A DNA stretch of 7,923 bases from Tannerella sp. (GCA_031267485.1 JAIRYY010000142.1:1-7923), one strand, 5' to 3'; counted from the first letter of the stretch, positions 1-6,740 are shown. The notes: generated by a model not told the origin, from the sequence alone. Program-made: numbers and translations.

Positions 1-414
1 GAATTTTATGCCCCTACTCAAACTTATCCTTACGACGAGGCTTTGAAAAGAACTCTCGTTGCATTAAAAGACGGAGTCTTGAAAGGAATCCTCTGGCATC
101 AGGGCGAAAGCGACCGCTCGCATGAGAAAACGGTTACATACAAGAACAAACTGACTGTCTTTGTCAATACCTTACGCAGCGCGATAAATGAACCGTTTGT
201 CCCTTTTGTCGCCGGCGAGTTGCCCGATTTTCGGGGGGACGATGTAATATTTAATAAGATGTTGCATGAAGCGAAAAAAGAAATCCCTTATTTCGATGTT
301 GTTCCGTCGCACGGACTTGCGGCGAATCCCGACAGTTTACATATAGACGCCGCATCTCAGCGGGAGTTGGGAAAACGGTACGCGGAAACAGTGAGAGGCA
401 AATTCAATCAGTAA
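1..414 (+). CDS. SASA/SGNH-family carbohydrate acetylesterase, C-terminal part (5' end outside window)
   Basis: The frame is open from base 1 and ends with TAA at 412-414, giving 137 residues of a protein whose N-terminus lies outside the window. A TTG at 43 lies in this frame but is not needed as a start, because coding continues upstream of it. The motif GILWHQGESD (residues 29-38) is the Gln-Gly-Glu block typical of sialate O-acetylesterase-like (SASA, CE6-related) SGNH hydrolases. DSLHID (111-116) supplies the Asp-x-x-His pair of the catalytic site, with Asp111 and His114. The nucleophile Ser block must lie upstream and is not visible. Members of this family remove acetyl groups from sialic acid or plant polysaccharides and are often secreted in Bacteroidota. 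The substrate cannot be told from this fragment. The gene converges on rnc, with 40 bp between the two stops. Confidence 0.85.
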   Translation, partial: EFYAPTQTYPYDEALKRTLVALKDGVLKGILWHQGESDRSHEKTVTYKNKLTVFVNTLRSAINEPFVPFVAGELPDFRGDDVIFNKMLHEAKKEIPYFDVVPSHGLAANPDSLHIDAASQRELGKRYAETVRGKFNQ

Positions 415-418
415 ATGC

Positions 419-456
419 GACGTAATTCAACTTCCACAAACACATCTTCTTACGTC
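419..456. terminator. Possible weak bidirectional terminator between convergent genes
   Basis: GACGTAA at 419-425 is the exact reverse complement of TTACGTC at 450-456, so a 7-bp stem with a 24-base loop is possible between the esterase and rnc stops. On the + strand it is followed by a short T-rich stretch (460-466). The loop is large, the stem is only moderately GC-rich, and the right arm overlaps the rnc stop codon. This is a tentative call based only on position and dyad symmetry. Confidence 0.25.
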
Positions 457-1222
457 ACGTTTTCTTAAGGCTTTCTATCAGTCGCCGAACATCCCCATCT
501 TTGTGTATCTTTCGGATAACGCTTTTTGCCGCAAGCTGCTGGGATTCTTTTTTGGTGCCTCCTATGCCGATGCCGAGGGGCGTGCCTTCCAGCGATACGC
601 TTGTCTGAAAAACCGGCTTCCCTTCTTCGTCCGTGAACGTTTCGATGAGGTCAAATTCGATTCGCAGTTTCGTCTTCTGGCCCCATTCGAGGAGGCGGGA
701 TTTGAAGTTCACTTCGCGGCTTGCGAGTTTGTCCAGCGAAATATGCCGGTTGATGATGCGGTCTTCCACGAATTTGCAGCAGCGCCTGTAGCCCTGGTCC
801 AGGTAGATTGCGCCAATCAGCGCTTCGAGCGCGTTGCCGTATATGTATTTGTGATGGGCAGTCGCGTACGGCATGGACGAAACTTTTTTGTCGATGCCCA
901 ATTCCAGGGCGATTTGATTGAGGCTTTCCCGCTGAACGATTTTCGAACGGGTGTTGGTCAGGAAACCCTCCTTCTTGTTCGGGAAATGCCGGTAAACAAT
1001 GTCGGCAATGATGGCATCCAGGACGGCGTCGCCCAAAAATTCGAGCCGCTCATTGTTCCCCCGTTTCTGGTCGCCGGTCATAACGGAGCGGTGAATGAAC
1101 GCCTGCTCATAGAGTTCGACCTTGTCGGGATAAAAGCCGAGAATGTTGTACAGGGACAAATAAGGCTCTTTGTTTTTTAATCTAAAGAGCCTTATCCATC
1201 TATATATGCGTTTAAATATCAC
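455..1222 (-). CDS. rnc: Ribonuclease III
   Basis: This 255-residue protein is an endonuclease for double-stranded RNA that processes rRNA precursors and structured mRNAs in the cytoplasm. The N-terminal RNase III domain carries the family signature NERLEFLGD (residues 57-65), with acidic Glu61 and Asp65. A second catalytic block is GNALEALIGAIYLD (129-142), with Glu133. A C-terminal double-stranded RNA-binding domain starts near VNFKSRLLEW and ends in the GGTKKESQQLAAKSVI helix region. The position usually occupied by the catalytic Asp of the second block (Asp114 in E. coli) reads as Asn130. The start codon is GTG at 1222, one base after the fabF TAA stop, so translation is probably coupled to fabF. 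The N-terminal extension ahead of the nuclease domain, about 20 basic residues, fits Bacteroidales homologues as I recall them. It is the last gene of the acpP-fabF-rnc operon. Confidence 0.96.
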   Translation of the reverse strand: MIFKRIYRWIRLFRLKNKEPYLSLYNILGFYPDKVELYEQAFIHRSVMTGDQKRGNNERLEFLGDAVLDAIIADIVYRHFPNKKEGFLTNTRSKIVQRESLNQIALELGIDKKVSSMPYATAHHKYIYGNALEALIGAIYLDQGYRRCCKFVEDRIINRHISLDKLASREVNFKSRLLEWGQKTKLRIEFDLIETFTDEEGKPVFQTSVSLEGTPLGIGIGGTKKESQQLAAKSVIRKIHKDGDVRRLIESLKKT

Positions 1223-1223
1223 C

Positions 1224-2483
1224 TTATTTCCCGATTTTTTTCACGATGACACTTGCGTTGTGACCGCCAAAACCGAACGTGTTCGAAAGCGCCGCATTGA
1301 CGGTTCTTTTCTGAGCCTTGTTGAACGTAAAGTTCAGATTATAGTCAATCTCGGGGTCATTGTCGCCATCCGTATAGTTAATAGTGGGCGGAACGATATC
1401 TTCATACACGGACAACACGCAGGCGATGGTTTCGAGCGCTCCCGCCGCGCCAAGCATGTGGCCGGTCATTGATTTGGTGGAGCTGATGTTCAGGTCGAAC
1501 GCGTGGCTGCCGAAAACATCCTTTATCGCTCTCGCCTCCGAGATGTCGCCCACGGGCGTCGACGTCCCGTGCACATTGATATAATCAATCTCCTCCGGCG
1601 TTATCTCCGCATCTTCGAGCGCATTGCGCATGACAAGCGTCGCCCCCAGCCCTTCGGGATGCGACGCCGTCAGGTGATAGGCGTCGGCTGACATTCCCGA
1701 ACCCATTACTTCCGCATAGATTTTTGCCCCGCGGGCAAGCGCGTGTTCCATCTCCTCAAGAATAAGACATGCGCCGCCTTCGCCCATGACGAAGCCGTCG
1801 CGGCTTTTGCTGAACGGACGGGAGGCCGTCTGCGGAGAATCATTGCGCGTCGACAGGGCGTTCATCGCATTGAACCCTCCAACCCCGACAATGGCAATGG
1901 GCGCTTCGGCGCCGCCGGTCACGATCACGTTTGCTTTTCCGAGGCGTATGTAATTGAATGCGTCGCCAATCGCGTTTGTAGACGAGGCGCACGCCGAAAC
2001 CGTGGCGAAATTCGGTCCGCGAAAACCATATTTCATGGAAATATGCCCGGCGGAAATGTCGGCGATAATCTTCGGAATAAAAAACGGGCTGAAGCGCGGG
2101 CCGCGTTCATCGCTGTATCCCCTCACTTCCTCCTGAAACGAATAGATGCCTCCTATACCGGACGAGAAAATAACGCCGATGCGGTCTTTGTCCTCTTTTT
2201 CCAGATCCAGGTTCGAGTCCTTGACGGCTTCCTGAGCCGAAGCCAGCGCGTATTGCGCGTGCAAATCGCACTTGCGCGCCTCTTTCCTGTCCGGGAAGTA
2301 AGCCAGGGGGTCGAAATCTTTTACTTCGCAGGCAAATTGTGTCTTGAACTTTGAAGCGTCAAAGTGAGTAATAGGCCCTGCCCCGCTCACTCCATTAACC
2401 AGCGCCCGCCACGTTTCCGCGACATTGTTGCCTAATGGTGTAATGGCGCCGAGACCTGTTACTGCAACTCTTTTTAATTTCAT
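1224..2483 (-). CDS. fabF: Beta-ketoacyl-[acyl-carrier-protein] synthase II
   Basis: This 419-residue condensing enzyme of type II fatty acid synthesis condenses malonyl-ACP with acyl-ACP to elongate the chain by two carbons in the cytoplasm. The nucleophile is Cys165 in VSACASSTNA, and the catalytic histidines are His305 in NVHGTSTPVGD and His342 in KSMTGHMLGAAG, with conserved Lys337. The thiolase-fold N-terminus begins at RVAVTGLGAITPLG, and the GFGGHN motif near the C-terminus is also present. I chose ATG at 2483, because the protein then begins MKLKRVAVTG as is usual for FabF. An upstream in-frame ATG at 2528 would add 15 unconserved residues and overlap the end of acpP. The gene follows acpP by 16 bp, and its stop is one base from the rnc start, so the three genes read as one transcript. 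FabF rather than FabB is favoured by family similarity and by its acpP neighbour. Confidence 0.97.
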   Translation of the reverse strand: MKLKRVAVTGLGAITPLGNNVAETWRALVNGVSGAGPITHFDASKFKTQFACEVKDFDPLAYFPDRKEARKCDLHAQYALASAQEAVKDSNLDLEKEDKDRIGVIFSSGIGGIYSFQEEVRGYSDERGPRFSPFFIPKIIADISAGHISMKYGFRGPNFATVSACASSTNAIGDAFNYIRLGKANVIVTGGAEAPIAIVGVGGFNAMNALSTRNDSPQTASRPFSKSRDGFVMGEGGACLILEEMEHALARGAKIYAEVMGSGMSADAYHLTASHPEGLGATLVMRNALEDAEITPEEIDYINVHGTSTPVGDISEARAIKDVFGSHAFDLNISSTKSMTGHMLGAAGALETIACVLSVYEDIVPPTINYTDGDNDPEIDYNLNFTFNKAQKRTVNAALSNTFGFGGHNASVIVKKIGK

Positions 2484-2499
2484 GCCAATAAGGATTAAA

Positions 2500-2736
2500 T
2501 TACTTCGTGTTCGTTTCGATATAGGCAATAGAATCTCCTACGGTGGAAATCTTTTCTGCCTGGTCGTCAGGAATGGAAAGGCCGAATTCTTTTTCAAATT
2601 CCATAATTAACTCAACCGTGTCCAGGGAATCAGCCCCCAGATCATTGGTGAAGCTTGCCTCATTCGTAACTTCAGATTCTTCAACACTTAATTTGTCTAC
2701 AATAATTGCTTTTACGCGAGATGCTACATCAGACAT
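2500..2736 (-). CDS. acpP: Acyl carrier protein
   Basis: This is a 78-residue acidic protein that carries acyl intermediates of fatty acid synthesis on a 4'-phosphopantetheine arm. The attachment serine is Ser37 in the [17 protein letters not shown] motif (residues 32-48), and the four-helix ACP pattern continues through [18 protein letters not shown]. The start is ATG at 2736 (MSDVASRVK). A longer in-frame opening to 2793 would begin inside the -7 promoter element and adds a non-ACP lysine-rich stretch, so it is rejected. It is the first gene of the operon with fabF and rnc. The 5' leader to the predicted transcription start is about 50 bases and very AT-rich, which suggests a strong, accessible ribosome-loading region, as expected for an abundant protein. 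That last point is inference. Confidence 0.97.
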   Translation of the reverse strand: MSDVASRVKAIIVDKLSVEESEVTNEASFTNDLGADSLDTVELIMEFEKEFGLSIPDDQAEKISTVGDSIAYIETNTK

Positions 2737-2790
2737 AATTTTTAATTTTAAATTAATACTAAATTCTTGATTTTTCTTATTTTTGCGGTG

Positions 2791-2823
2791 CAAAGAAACA
2801 TATATTTCCGCACATAAAACAAA
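2791..2823 (-). promoter_or_regulatory. Predicted Bacteroidota-type promoter of acpP-fabF-rnc
   Basis: Read on the minus strand, TTTG at 2823-2820 is followed after 21 bases by TTTCTTTG at 2798-2791. This matches the Bacteroidota primary sigma consensus (-33 TTTG, spacer about 19-21, -7 TAnnTTTG) with one mismatch in the -7 box (TT for TA). Transcription would begin near 2785, about 50 bases before the acpP ATG. No other good candidate is seen between acpP and purN on this strand. Confidence 0.55.
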
Positions 2824-2858
2824 TTATAGATGCAAAAAATATCGAAACCCGCACATAA
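2808..2858 (+). repeat. 10-bp direct repeat pair in the acpP/purN divergent promoter region
   Basis: The word CCGCACATAA occurs at 2808-2817 and again at 2849-2858, in the same orientation and 41 bp apart, close to four helical turns. The first copy lies in the spacer between the two acpP promoter boxes. The second overlaps the first three bases of the predicted purN -7 box. A related GCGCATAAAC follows at 2870. This could be a pair of binding sites for a regulator acting on both promoters, or chance in AT-rich DNA. Confidence 0.4.
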
Positions 2859-2863
2859 TTTTG
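2856..2863 (+). promoter_or_regulatory. Predicted -7 promoter box for purN
   Basis: TAATTTTG is a full match to the Bacteroidota -7 consensus TAnnTTTG. No clear -33 TTTG is seen 19-21 bases upstream. Transcription would start near 2869, at or beyond the first in-frame ATG (2868), which argues that purN translation begins at 2886 or 2895 instead. Confidence 0.45.
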
Positions 2864-2894
2864 AAATATGCGCATAAACACAAAGATGAAAGAG

Positions 2895-3473
2895 ATGAAA
2901 AATATTGCCGTATTTGCTTCGGGTTCAGGCACTAATGCCGAAAATCTGATAAGGTATTTCAAAAACAGCGCGACGGTCAACGTTGCCGTTGTTTTGTCGA
3001 ACAGGCCCGACGCCGGAGTTCACGGGCGGGCGGAAAGACTGGGCGTGCCCTCGTATACGTTTACGGGTGAAGCGTTTGGCGAGGGGACATCCGTTTTGCG
3101 GAAACTTTCCGCGTACGACACGCATTTTATCGTGCTGGCCGGCTTTCTGCTGAAAATCCCCGCGGCTGTCATCGACGCCTATCCGGGCCGGATTGTAAAC
3201 ATTCACCCGTCGCTGCTGCCCGCCTACGGAGGAAAGGGCATGTATGGCGACCGCGTTCACCGGGCGGTCGTTGCGGCAGGGGAGACGCGGACGGGCATAA
3301 CGGTTCATTACGTGAATGAGCGGTATGACGATGGAGCCGTTATTTTTCAGAAGACCTGCCCCGTTTTTCCGTCGGATACGCCCGACGATGTTGCAGCAAG
3401 GATTCATGAGCTGGAATATGACTGCTATCCCCGGATAATAGAAGGGCTGCTTTGCATGGAAACCGGGAAATAG
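2895..3473 (+). CDS. purN: Phosphoribosylglycinamide formyltransferase (GART)
   Basis: This 192-residue cytoplasmic enzyme transfers the formyl group of 10-formyltetrahydrofolate to glycinamide ribonucleotide in step three of de novo purine synthesis. The phosphate-binding loop is ASGSGTNAENL (residues 8-18). The catalytic block NIHPSLLPAYGGKGMYG (from residue 102) supplies Asn102 and His104, and Asp145 in RYDDGAVIF aligns with the third catalytic residue (Asp144 in E. coli). I chose ATG at 2895 (MKNIAVFASG), because the fold begins directly there and a predicted promoter box lies just upstream. ATGs at 2886 and 2868 are in frame and would add 3 or 9 residues. The gene is divergent from acpP, an arrangement I recall from other Bacteroidales. 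It is about the family's usual length, with no signs of damage. Confidence 0.95.
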   Translation: MKNIAVFASGSGTNAENLIRYFKNSATVNVAVVLSNRPDAGVHGRAERLGVPSYTFTGEAFGEGTSVLRKLSAYDTHFIVLAGFLLKIPAAVIDAYPGRIVNIHPSLLPAYGGKGMYGDRVHRAVVAAGETRTGITVHYVNERYDDGAVIFQKTCPVFPSDTPDDVAARIHELEYDCYPRIIEGLLCMETGK

Positions 3474-3497
3474 CTTCCGCATGTGGCTTTTTTTCAT

Positions 3498-3505
3498 TAC
3501 CTTTG
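3498..3505 (+). promoter_or_regulatory. Predicted -7 promoter box for the DUF4254-GT9-kinase operon
   Basis: TACCTTTG is a full match to TAnnTTTG in the 48-bp gap between purN and the DUF4254 gene, just after a run of seven T (3488-3494). No good -33 box is visible upstream. Transcription would start near 3511, leaving a leader of about 10 bases before ATG 3522. The T run could also help end purN transcription, but no convincing stem precedes it. Confidence 0.45.
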
Positions 3506-3521
3506 ACAAATTTTTGAATGT

Positions 3522-4133
3522 ATGATGGAAAAATTCAGCGAAAAATGCTATCCCGTTTTCGAGCGGGCGACGAACGATTATCACGCGACGGACGATGTTG
3601 ACGCGCCTGTACGGAATCCGTACGGGGAAAAGAGCCTGGAATTTTATTTGTATCTGAAGAACTGGATTGATGCGGTGCAGTGGCATCTGGAAGATATCAT
3701 ACGCGATCCGGGCATTGATCCGGCGGAAGCGCTGGAGATAAAGCGCCGCATCGACAAGTCCAATCAGGACCGTACGGATCTGGTGGAACTCGTCGACAGC
3801 TACTTTCTTGACCTGTACGGGGATGTCGAGGTTTTGCCGGATGCCGGAATCAATACGGAAAGCCCGGCATGGGCTGTCGACCGCCTGTCCATTCTGGCGC
3901 TCAAAATCTACCACATGCGGCAGGAGGCCCGGCGTGCGGATGTGGCGGCGGAACATGTAAGCGCATGCGAACGGAAACTGTCCGTTTTGCTGGAGCAGAA
4001 AGACGATTTGTCCCTTGCGCTGGACTGCCTGCTGGATGATATCGGCGGGGGACGCAAATACATGAAAGTATACCGACAGATGAAGATGTATAACGATCCG
4101 TCGTTGAACCCCGTGCTGTACGGTAAAAAATAA
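3522..4133 (+). CDS. DUF4254 domain-containing protein of unknown function
   Basis: This 203-residue protein has no signal peptide or membrane segment and is rich in charged helical sequence, so it is probably cytoplasmic. I recognise it as DUF4254 from the N-terminal FYLYLKNWIDAVQWHLEDIIRDP block (about residues 43-65), the charged IKRRIDKSNQDRTDLVE helix (about 79-95), and the C-terminal GGRKYMKVYRQMKMYNDPSLNP block. No catalytic motif is evident. It starts with two consecutive ATGs (3522 and 3525), either of which could be used. The GT9 gene begins 6 bp after its stop, so the two are probably co-transcribed. In Bacteroidota this family is, to my knowledge, found next to heptosyltransferase-like genes, which points to a supporting role in LPS core or envelope glycan synthesis. 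That role is inferred from position only. Confidence 0.88.
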   Translation: MMEKFSEKCYPVFERATNDYHATDDVDAPVRNPYGEKSLEFYLYLKNWIDAVQWHLEDIIRDPGIDPAEALEIKRRIDKSNQDRTDLVELVDSYFLDLYGDVEVLPDAGINTESPAWAVDRLSILALKIYHMRQEARRADVAAEHVSACERKLSVLLEQKDDLSLALDCLLDDIGGGRKYMKVYRQMKMYNDPSLNPVLYGKK

Positions 4134-4139
4134 AGGCGA

Positions 4140-5174
4140 ATGTCCAAGGTTCTTGTAATAAGACTTTCCGCTATCGGGGATGTGGCAATGACCATTCCCG
4201 TCGCATACGCTGTGGCCAGGGCGAATCCGGACGATTCGTTCACCGTGCTTACACAGACGTTCCTCATGCCGCTGTTTATCAATCGCCCGCCGAATATCCA
4301 GGTGATGGGCGTGAATACCAAAAGTACCGAAAAGTCGCTGTTCGGCTTTCTGCGGTACGCTTTCATCCTGAGAAAATATAAGTTCGACGTCGTGCTCGAC
4401 CTGCATTGCGTCATACGTTCCCGGCTCGTGGACGCGCTGTTTCGCCTGGGCGGCAAGCGAATCTTCGAAATTGACAAGGGACGCGGGGAACGGCGGCGGC
4501 TTACCGGACGGCCGCCGAAAGAGATACGCCGCCTGCGTCCGGTGACGGAGCGCTATGCCGATGTGTTCCGCGCCGCCGGATTTCGCTTTGAAGACTCGTT
4601 CGTTTCCCTGTATGCGGACAATCCGGTCGACGACCGGGTTATACAGTCGGTGGCGGGCAGCAGGGACGGCTACTGGATTGGCATCGCTCCGTTTGCGAAA
4701 CACCGGGGAAAGGTTTATCCGGTGGAAAAAATGGAAAAAGTGGTGGAAGCACTGTCCGGCCGCGGGGATGTGACGGTTTTTCTGTTCGGCGGCCGCGGCG
4801 GGGAACAGGTTATCCTGGACAGGTGGGAACGGGAGTATGCCCGTACCCGGAGCGTTGTGGGGCGTTTTTCGCTTGATATGGAACTGCCTCTCATCAGCAA
4901 GCTCGATGTTCTGGTATGCATGGATTCGGCAAACATGCATTTTGCTTCGCTTGCAGGCACGAAAGTTATTTCCGTATGGGGCGCCACGCATCCGTATGCC
5001 GGATTCTACGGCTATCACCAGCGGGACGACCTTATTGTGCAGGTCGATTTGCCGTGCCGTCCGTGCTCGATATACGGGAACCGTCCGTGTTACCGCGGAG
5101 ACTGGGCCTGCATGAATGATATTGCTCCGGAACAGATTGTTGACCGGATTGACGGATATTTGCGGCAGCTATGA
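4140..5174 (+). CDS. Glycosyltransferase family 9 protein (heptosyltransferase-like)
   Basis: This 344-residue GT-B glycosyltransferase is related to ADP-heptose:LPS heptosyltransferases, which add sugars to the LPS inner core on the cytoplasmic face of the inner membrane. The N-terminal motif KVLVIRLSAIGDVAMTIPV (residues 3-21) is the family's glycine/aspartate loop, and DVVLDLH follows. The C-terminal donor-binding block has Asp262, Ser263 and His267 in DSANMHFASLAGTKVISVWG. Near the C-terminus four cysteines (306, 309, 317, 324) in a CX2CX7CX6C arrangement recur in this family and could bind a metal or form disulfides. AAGG lies 4 to 7 bases before the ATG and may act as a ribosome binding site. 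The gene overlaps the kinase gene by 4 bp (ATGA). The donor sugar is not certain, since Bacteroidota LPS cores do not always contain heptose, so no gene symbol is given. Confidence 0.92.
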   Translation: MSKVLVIRLSAIGDVAMTIPVAYAVARANPDDSFTVLTQTFLMPLFINRPPNIQVMGVNTKSTEKSLFGFLRYAFILRKYKFDVVLDLHCVIRSRLVDALFRLGGKRIFEIDKGRGERRRLTGRPPKEIRRLRPVTERYADVFRAAGFRFEDSFVSLYADNPVDDRVIQSVAGSRDGYWIGIAPFAKHRGKVYPVEKMEKVVEALSGRGDVTVFLFGGRGGEQVILDRWEREYARTRSVVGRFSLDMELPLISKLDVLVCMDSANMHFASLAGTKVISVWGATHPYAGFYGYHQRDDLIVQVDLPCRPCSIYGNRPCYRGDWACMNDIAPEQIVDRIDGYLRQL

Positions 5175-5941
5175 ATGTAATCGTAAATCCCGAATATGAG
5201 TATCTGCGCGGCTGGATAGAGAACATACCGTTTTCGTTCGGCCGGGAGGGGGAAATGTTTTACGACGCAAGAAATACAATCAGGGTGTTTTCGCTCGGCG
5301 ACGGACTGTGCATCAATGTGAAAAAGTTCCGTAGACCCATGTTCCTAAACCGTGTCGCATACACGTTTTTCAGAAAATCGAAAGCGTTCAGATCCTATTT
5401 TCATACGTTGCGCATCGCGGAAAAGGGCTTCGATACGGCGGAGGCGATTGCCTGCATCGAAATCAGGGAGGGCGGACTGCTTTCCGACAGTTATTTCATC
5501 AGCCGGCACTGCTGTCCTGCGCGCGAAATACGCGAATATTATTCCGGGCCGCTTGCCGGGAATGAAAGCCTGATTGACGCGTTTGCGCGATACAGCGCAG
5601 CCCTGCATGATGCCGGAATCTGTCACATGGACTATTCTCCCGGCAACGTGTTGATTCGCGACGGTTTGGCTCCCGGCGAATATGCGTTTGTGCCGGTCGA
5701 TGTGAACCGGATGAAATTCATGCCTGTCGGCCCGGAGAGGGGATGCCGGAATTTTGCCCGCCTTTTTGGCTGCGATGACGTCTATGTGCGCCTGGCCGCC
5801 GAGTATTCGCAGTCCCGGAAAGAAGTGATTCGCGAGGAAAAGGCCGTCCGCCTGATGCTGAAATATAAAAACCGGTTTTTGCAGAGGAAAGCGTGGAAAG
5901 AAAAGTTCAAGAGATTTTTCAGGACGCTGTCAGCGAAGTAG
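5171..5941 (+). CDS. Lipopolysaccharide kinase (Kdo/WaaP)-like protein
   Basis: This 256-residue protein kinase-fold enzyme probably phosphorylates a sugar of the LPS inner core. The catalytic loop HMDYSPGNVLI (residues 152-162) has Asp154 and Asn159, matching the HxDxxPxNxL pattern of the WaaP/Kdo kinase and RIO-like clan. Asp177 in VPVDVNRMKF takes the place of the DFG aspartate, and Lys51 in INVKKF is a likely ATP-binding lysine. The C-terminus is strongly basic (KNRFLQRKAWKEKFKRFFR), fitting association with acidic membrane lipids. Its ATG overlaps the GT9 stop as ATGA, implying translational coupling. Its last 12 bp overlap the end of the convergent GT2 gene. The choice of a sugar rather than protein substrate rests on family and neighbours. 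A substrate-specific assignment, Kdo or core sugar, is not possible from sequence. Confidence 0.85.
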   Translation: MNVIVNPEYEYLRGWIENIPFSFGREGEMFYDARNTIRVFSLGDGLCINVKKFRRPMFLNRVAYTFFRKSKAFRSYFHTLRIAEKGFDTAEAIACIEIREGGLLSDSYFISRHCCPAREIREYYSGPLAGNESLIDAFARYSAALHDAGICHMDYSPGNVLIRDGLAPGEYAFVPVDVNRMKFMPVGPERGCRNFARLFGCDDVYVRLAAEYSQSRKEVIREEKAVRLMLKYKNRFLQRKAWKEKFKRFFRTLSAK

Positions 5942-6712
5942 GCTTCTGTCAATATCCTCCCTGCGGACTTCGTTTTCCCACACTTTGGCGATGGTGGCGA
6001 ACTTGTAAAACGCATCCGTTCCCGCAATGACGATTCCGGCTTTCCCGTCGCGGAAACCGCCCTTGATGACGTACGATTTGAAAAAGCGGAAGAAGGTCGC
6101 CGCAAATATTTTCCAGGCCGAAAATTTCTGTCCGGCGCGCTTCGACACCTCGTTGTCGCTGTAAGTATTTATCTTTTGAATTGTTTCGCTCACCGAACTG
6201 TTTGCCAGGTGCACGAGGGCGAGTTCTTTCCTGCGCTCCGGGATGCGTTCCACCCGCCCGTCGACCCGGGGCAGCGTGTGTACGTACGGGGGCCAGCAGG
6301 CGTTGTCCTTCCTGAAAAAACGCAGGATGCGATCCGGATATTCGCTGTGGAGAAAATGCCCCAGGATATAATTCTTGCGCGTCAGCCACAACCCCTGCAA
6401 GTCCGTTTTCTCTTTTATCCGCCCGTAAAGATAGCGCCGTAACGCTTCCGGCACGATTTCGTCCGAATCGACGACCAGCACCCACTCGTTCGAAGCGGAT
6501 TGAATGGCAAAATTCCTTGCCGGTTCGGGTACTTCGCACTTTTCGTGATAAACGATGCCACAGTTGTATTTTTGCGCAATCTCCAGCGTGCGGTCTGTAC
6601 TGTACATGTCACAAACGATGATTTCATCAAAGTTTTTCACGGACGAAAGCACCCTGTCCAGGAACCTTTCCGAGTTGAAAGTGTGAATTACCACGGATAT
6701 TTTTCCTTCCAT
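5930..6712 (-). CDS. Glycosyltransferase family 2 protein (LPS core type, WaaE/KdtX-like)
   Basis: This 260-residue GT-A enzyme probably adds a sugar to the LPS core or another envelope glycan, using a nucleotide-sugar donor at the cytoplasmic membrane face. The N-terminus KISVVIHTFNSERFLDRVL begins the nucleotide-binding fold. EIIVCDMYSTDRTLEIA (about 30-46) is the next family block, and the metal-binding DxD motif is Asp82-Ser-Asp84 in VLVVDSDEIVPEAL. Around residues 150-215 there are basic and aromatic helices (FAATFFRFFKSYVIKGGF) that could sit on the membrane. The length suits the beta-1,4-glucosyltransferase-like WaaE group. ATG at 6712 is chosen because the conserved core starts immediately. 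A TATCTTTG promoter box lies 20 bases upstream, so it is its own transcription unit, facing the kinase gene with a 12-bp overlap of coding ends. Confidence 0.93.
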   Translation of the reverse strand: MEGKISVVIHTFNSERFLDRVLSSVKNFDEIIVCDMYSTDRTLEIAQKYNCGIVYHEKCEVPEPARNFAIQSASNEWVLVVDSDEIVPEALRRYLYGRIKEKTDLQGLWLTRKNYILGHFLHSEYPDRILRFFRKDNACWPPYVHTLPRVDGRVERIPERRKELALVHLANSSVSETIQKINTYSDNEVSKRAGQKFSAWKIFAATFFRFFKSYVIKGGFRDGKAGIVIAGTDAFYKFATIAKVWENEVRREDIDRSLLR

Positions 6713-6732
6713 AATTTTTTTTCGATAAGGCG

Positions 6733-6740
6733 CAAAGATA
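6733..6740 (-). promoter_or_regulatory. Predicted -7 promoter box for the GT2 gene
   Basis: On the minus strand the sequence reads TATCTTTG, a full match to TAnnTTTG. Transcription would begin near 6727, giving a leader of about 15 bases before ATG 6712. The nearest TTTG upstream (6757-6754) is only 13 bases away, so the -33 element is not clear. The 100-bp gap from here to the end of the RNase H gene shows no convincing terminator. Confidence 0.5.

Noticed and set aside
503..1180. A 225-codon + strand frame opposite rnc
   Set aside because: It is fully antisense to a well-supported RNase III gene and shows no domain or promoter.
1743..2354. A 203-codon + strand frame opposite fabF
   Set aside because: It is antisense to fabF, Arg-rich and without a recognisable motif.
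2737..2793. N-terminal extension of acpP to 2793
   Set aside because: It would start within the predicted -7 promoter box, and the added residues are not part of the ACP fold.
3474..3494. Intrinsic terminator after purN
   Set aside because: There is a run of seven T, but no stem longer than about four pairs precedes it.
2925..5018. A 697-codon open frame on the minus strand, antisense to purN, DUF4254 and GT9
   Set aside because: It is rich in His, Arg and Pro with no recognisable domain, while the + strand encodes three proteins with clear family motifs. The long frame is a by-product of codon use in GC-rich genes read on the complementary strand.
5949..6539. A 196-codon minus strand frame overlapping the GT2 gene in another register
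   Set aside because: It has Arg/Gly-rich composition typical of a shifted frame, and the GT2 frame holds the conserved motifs.
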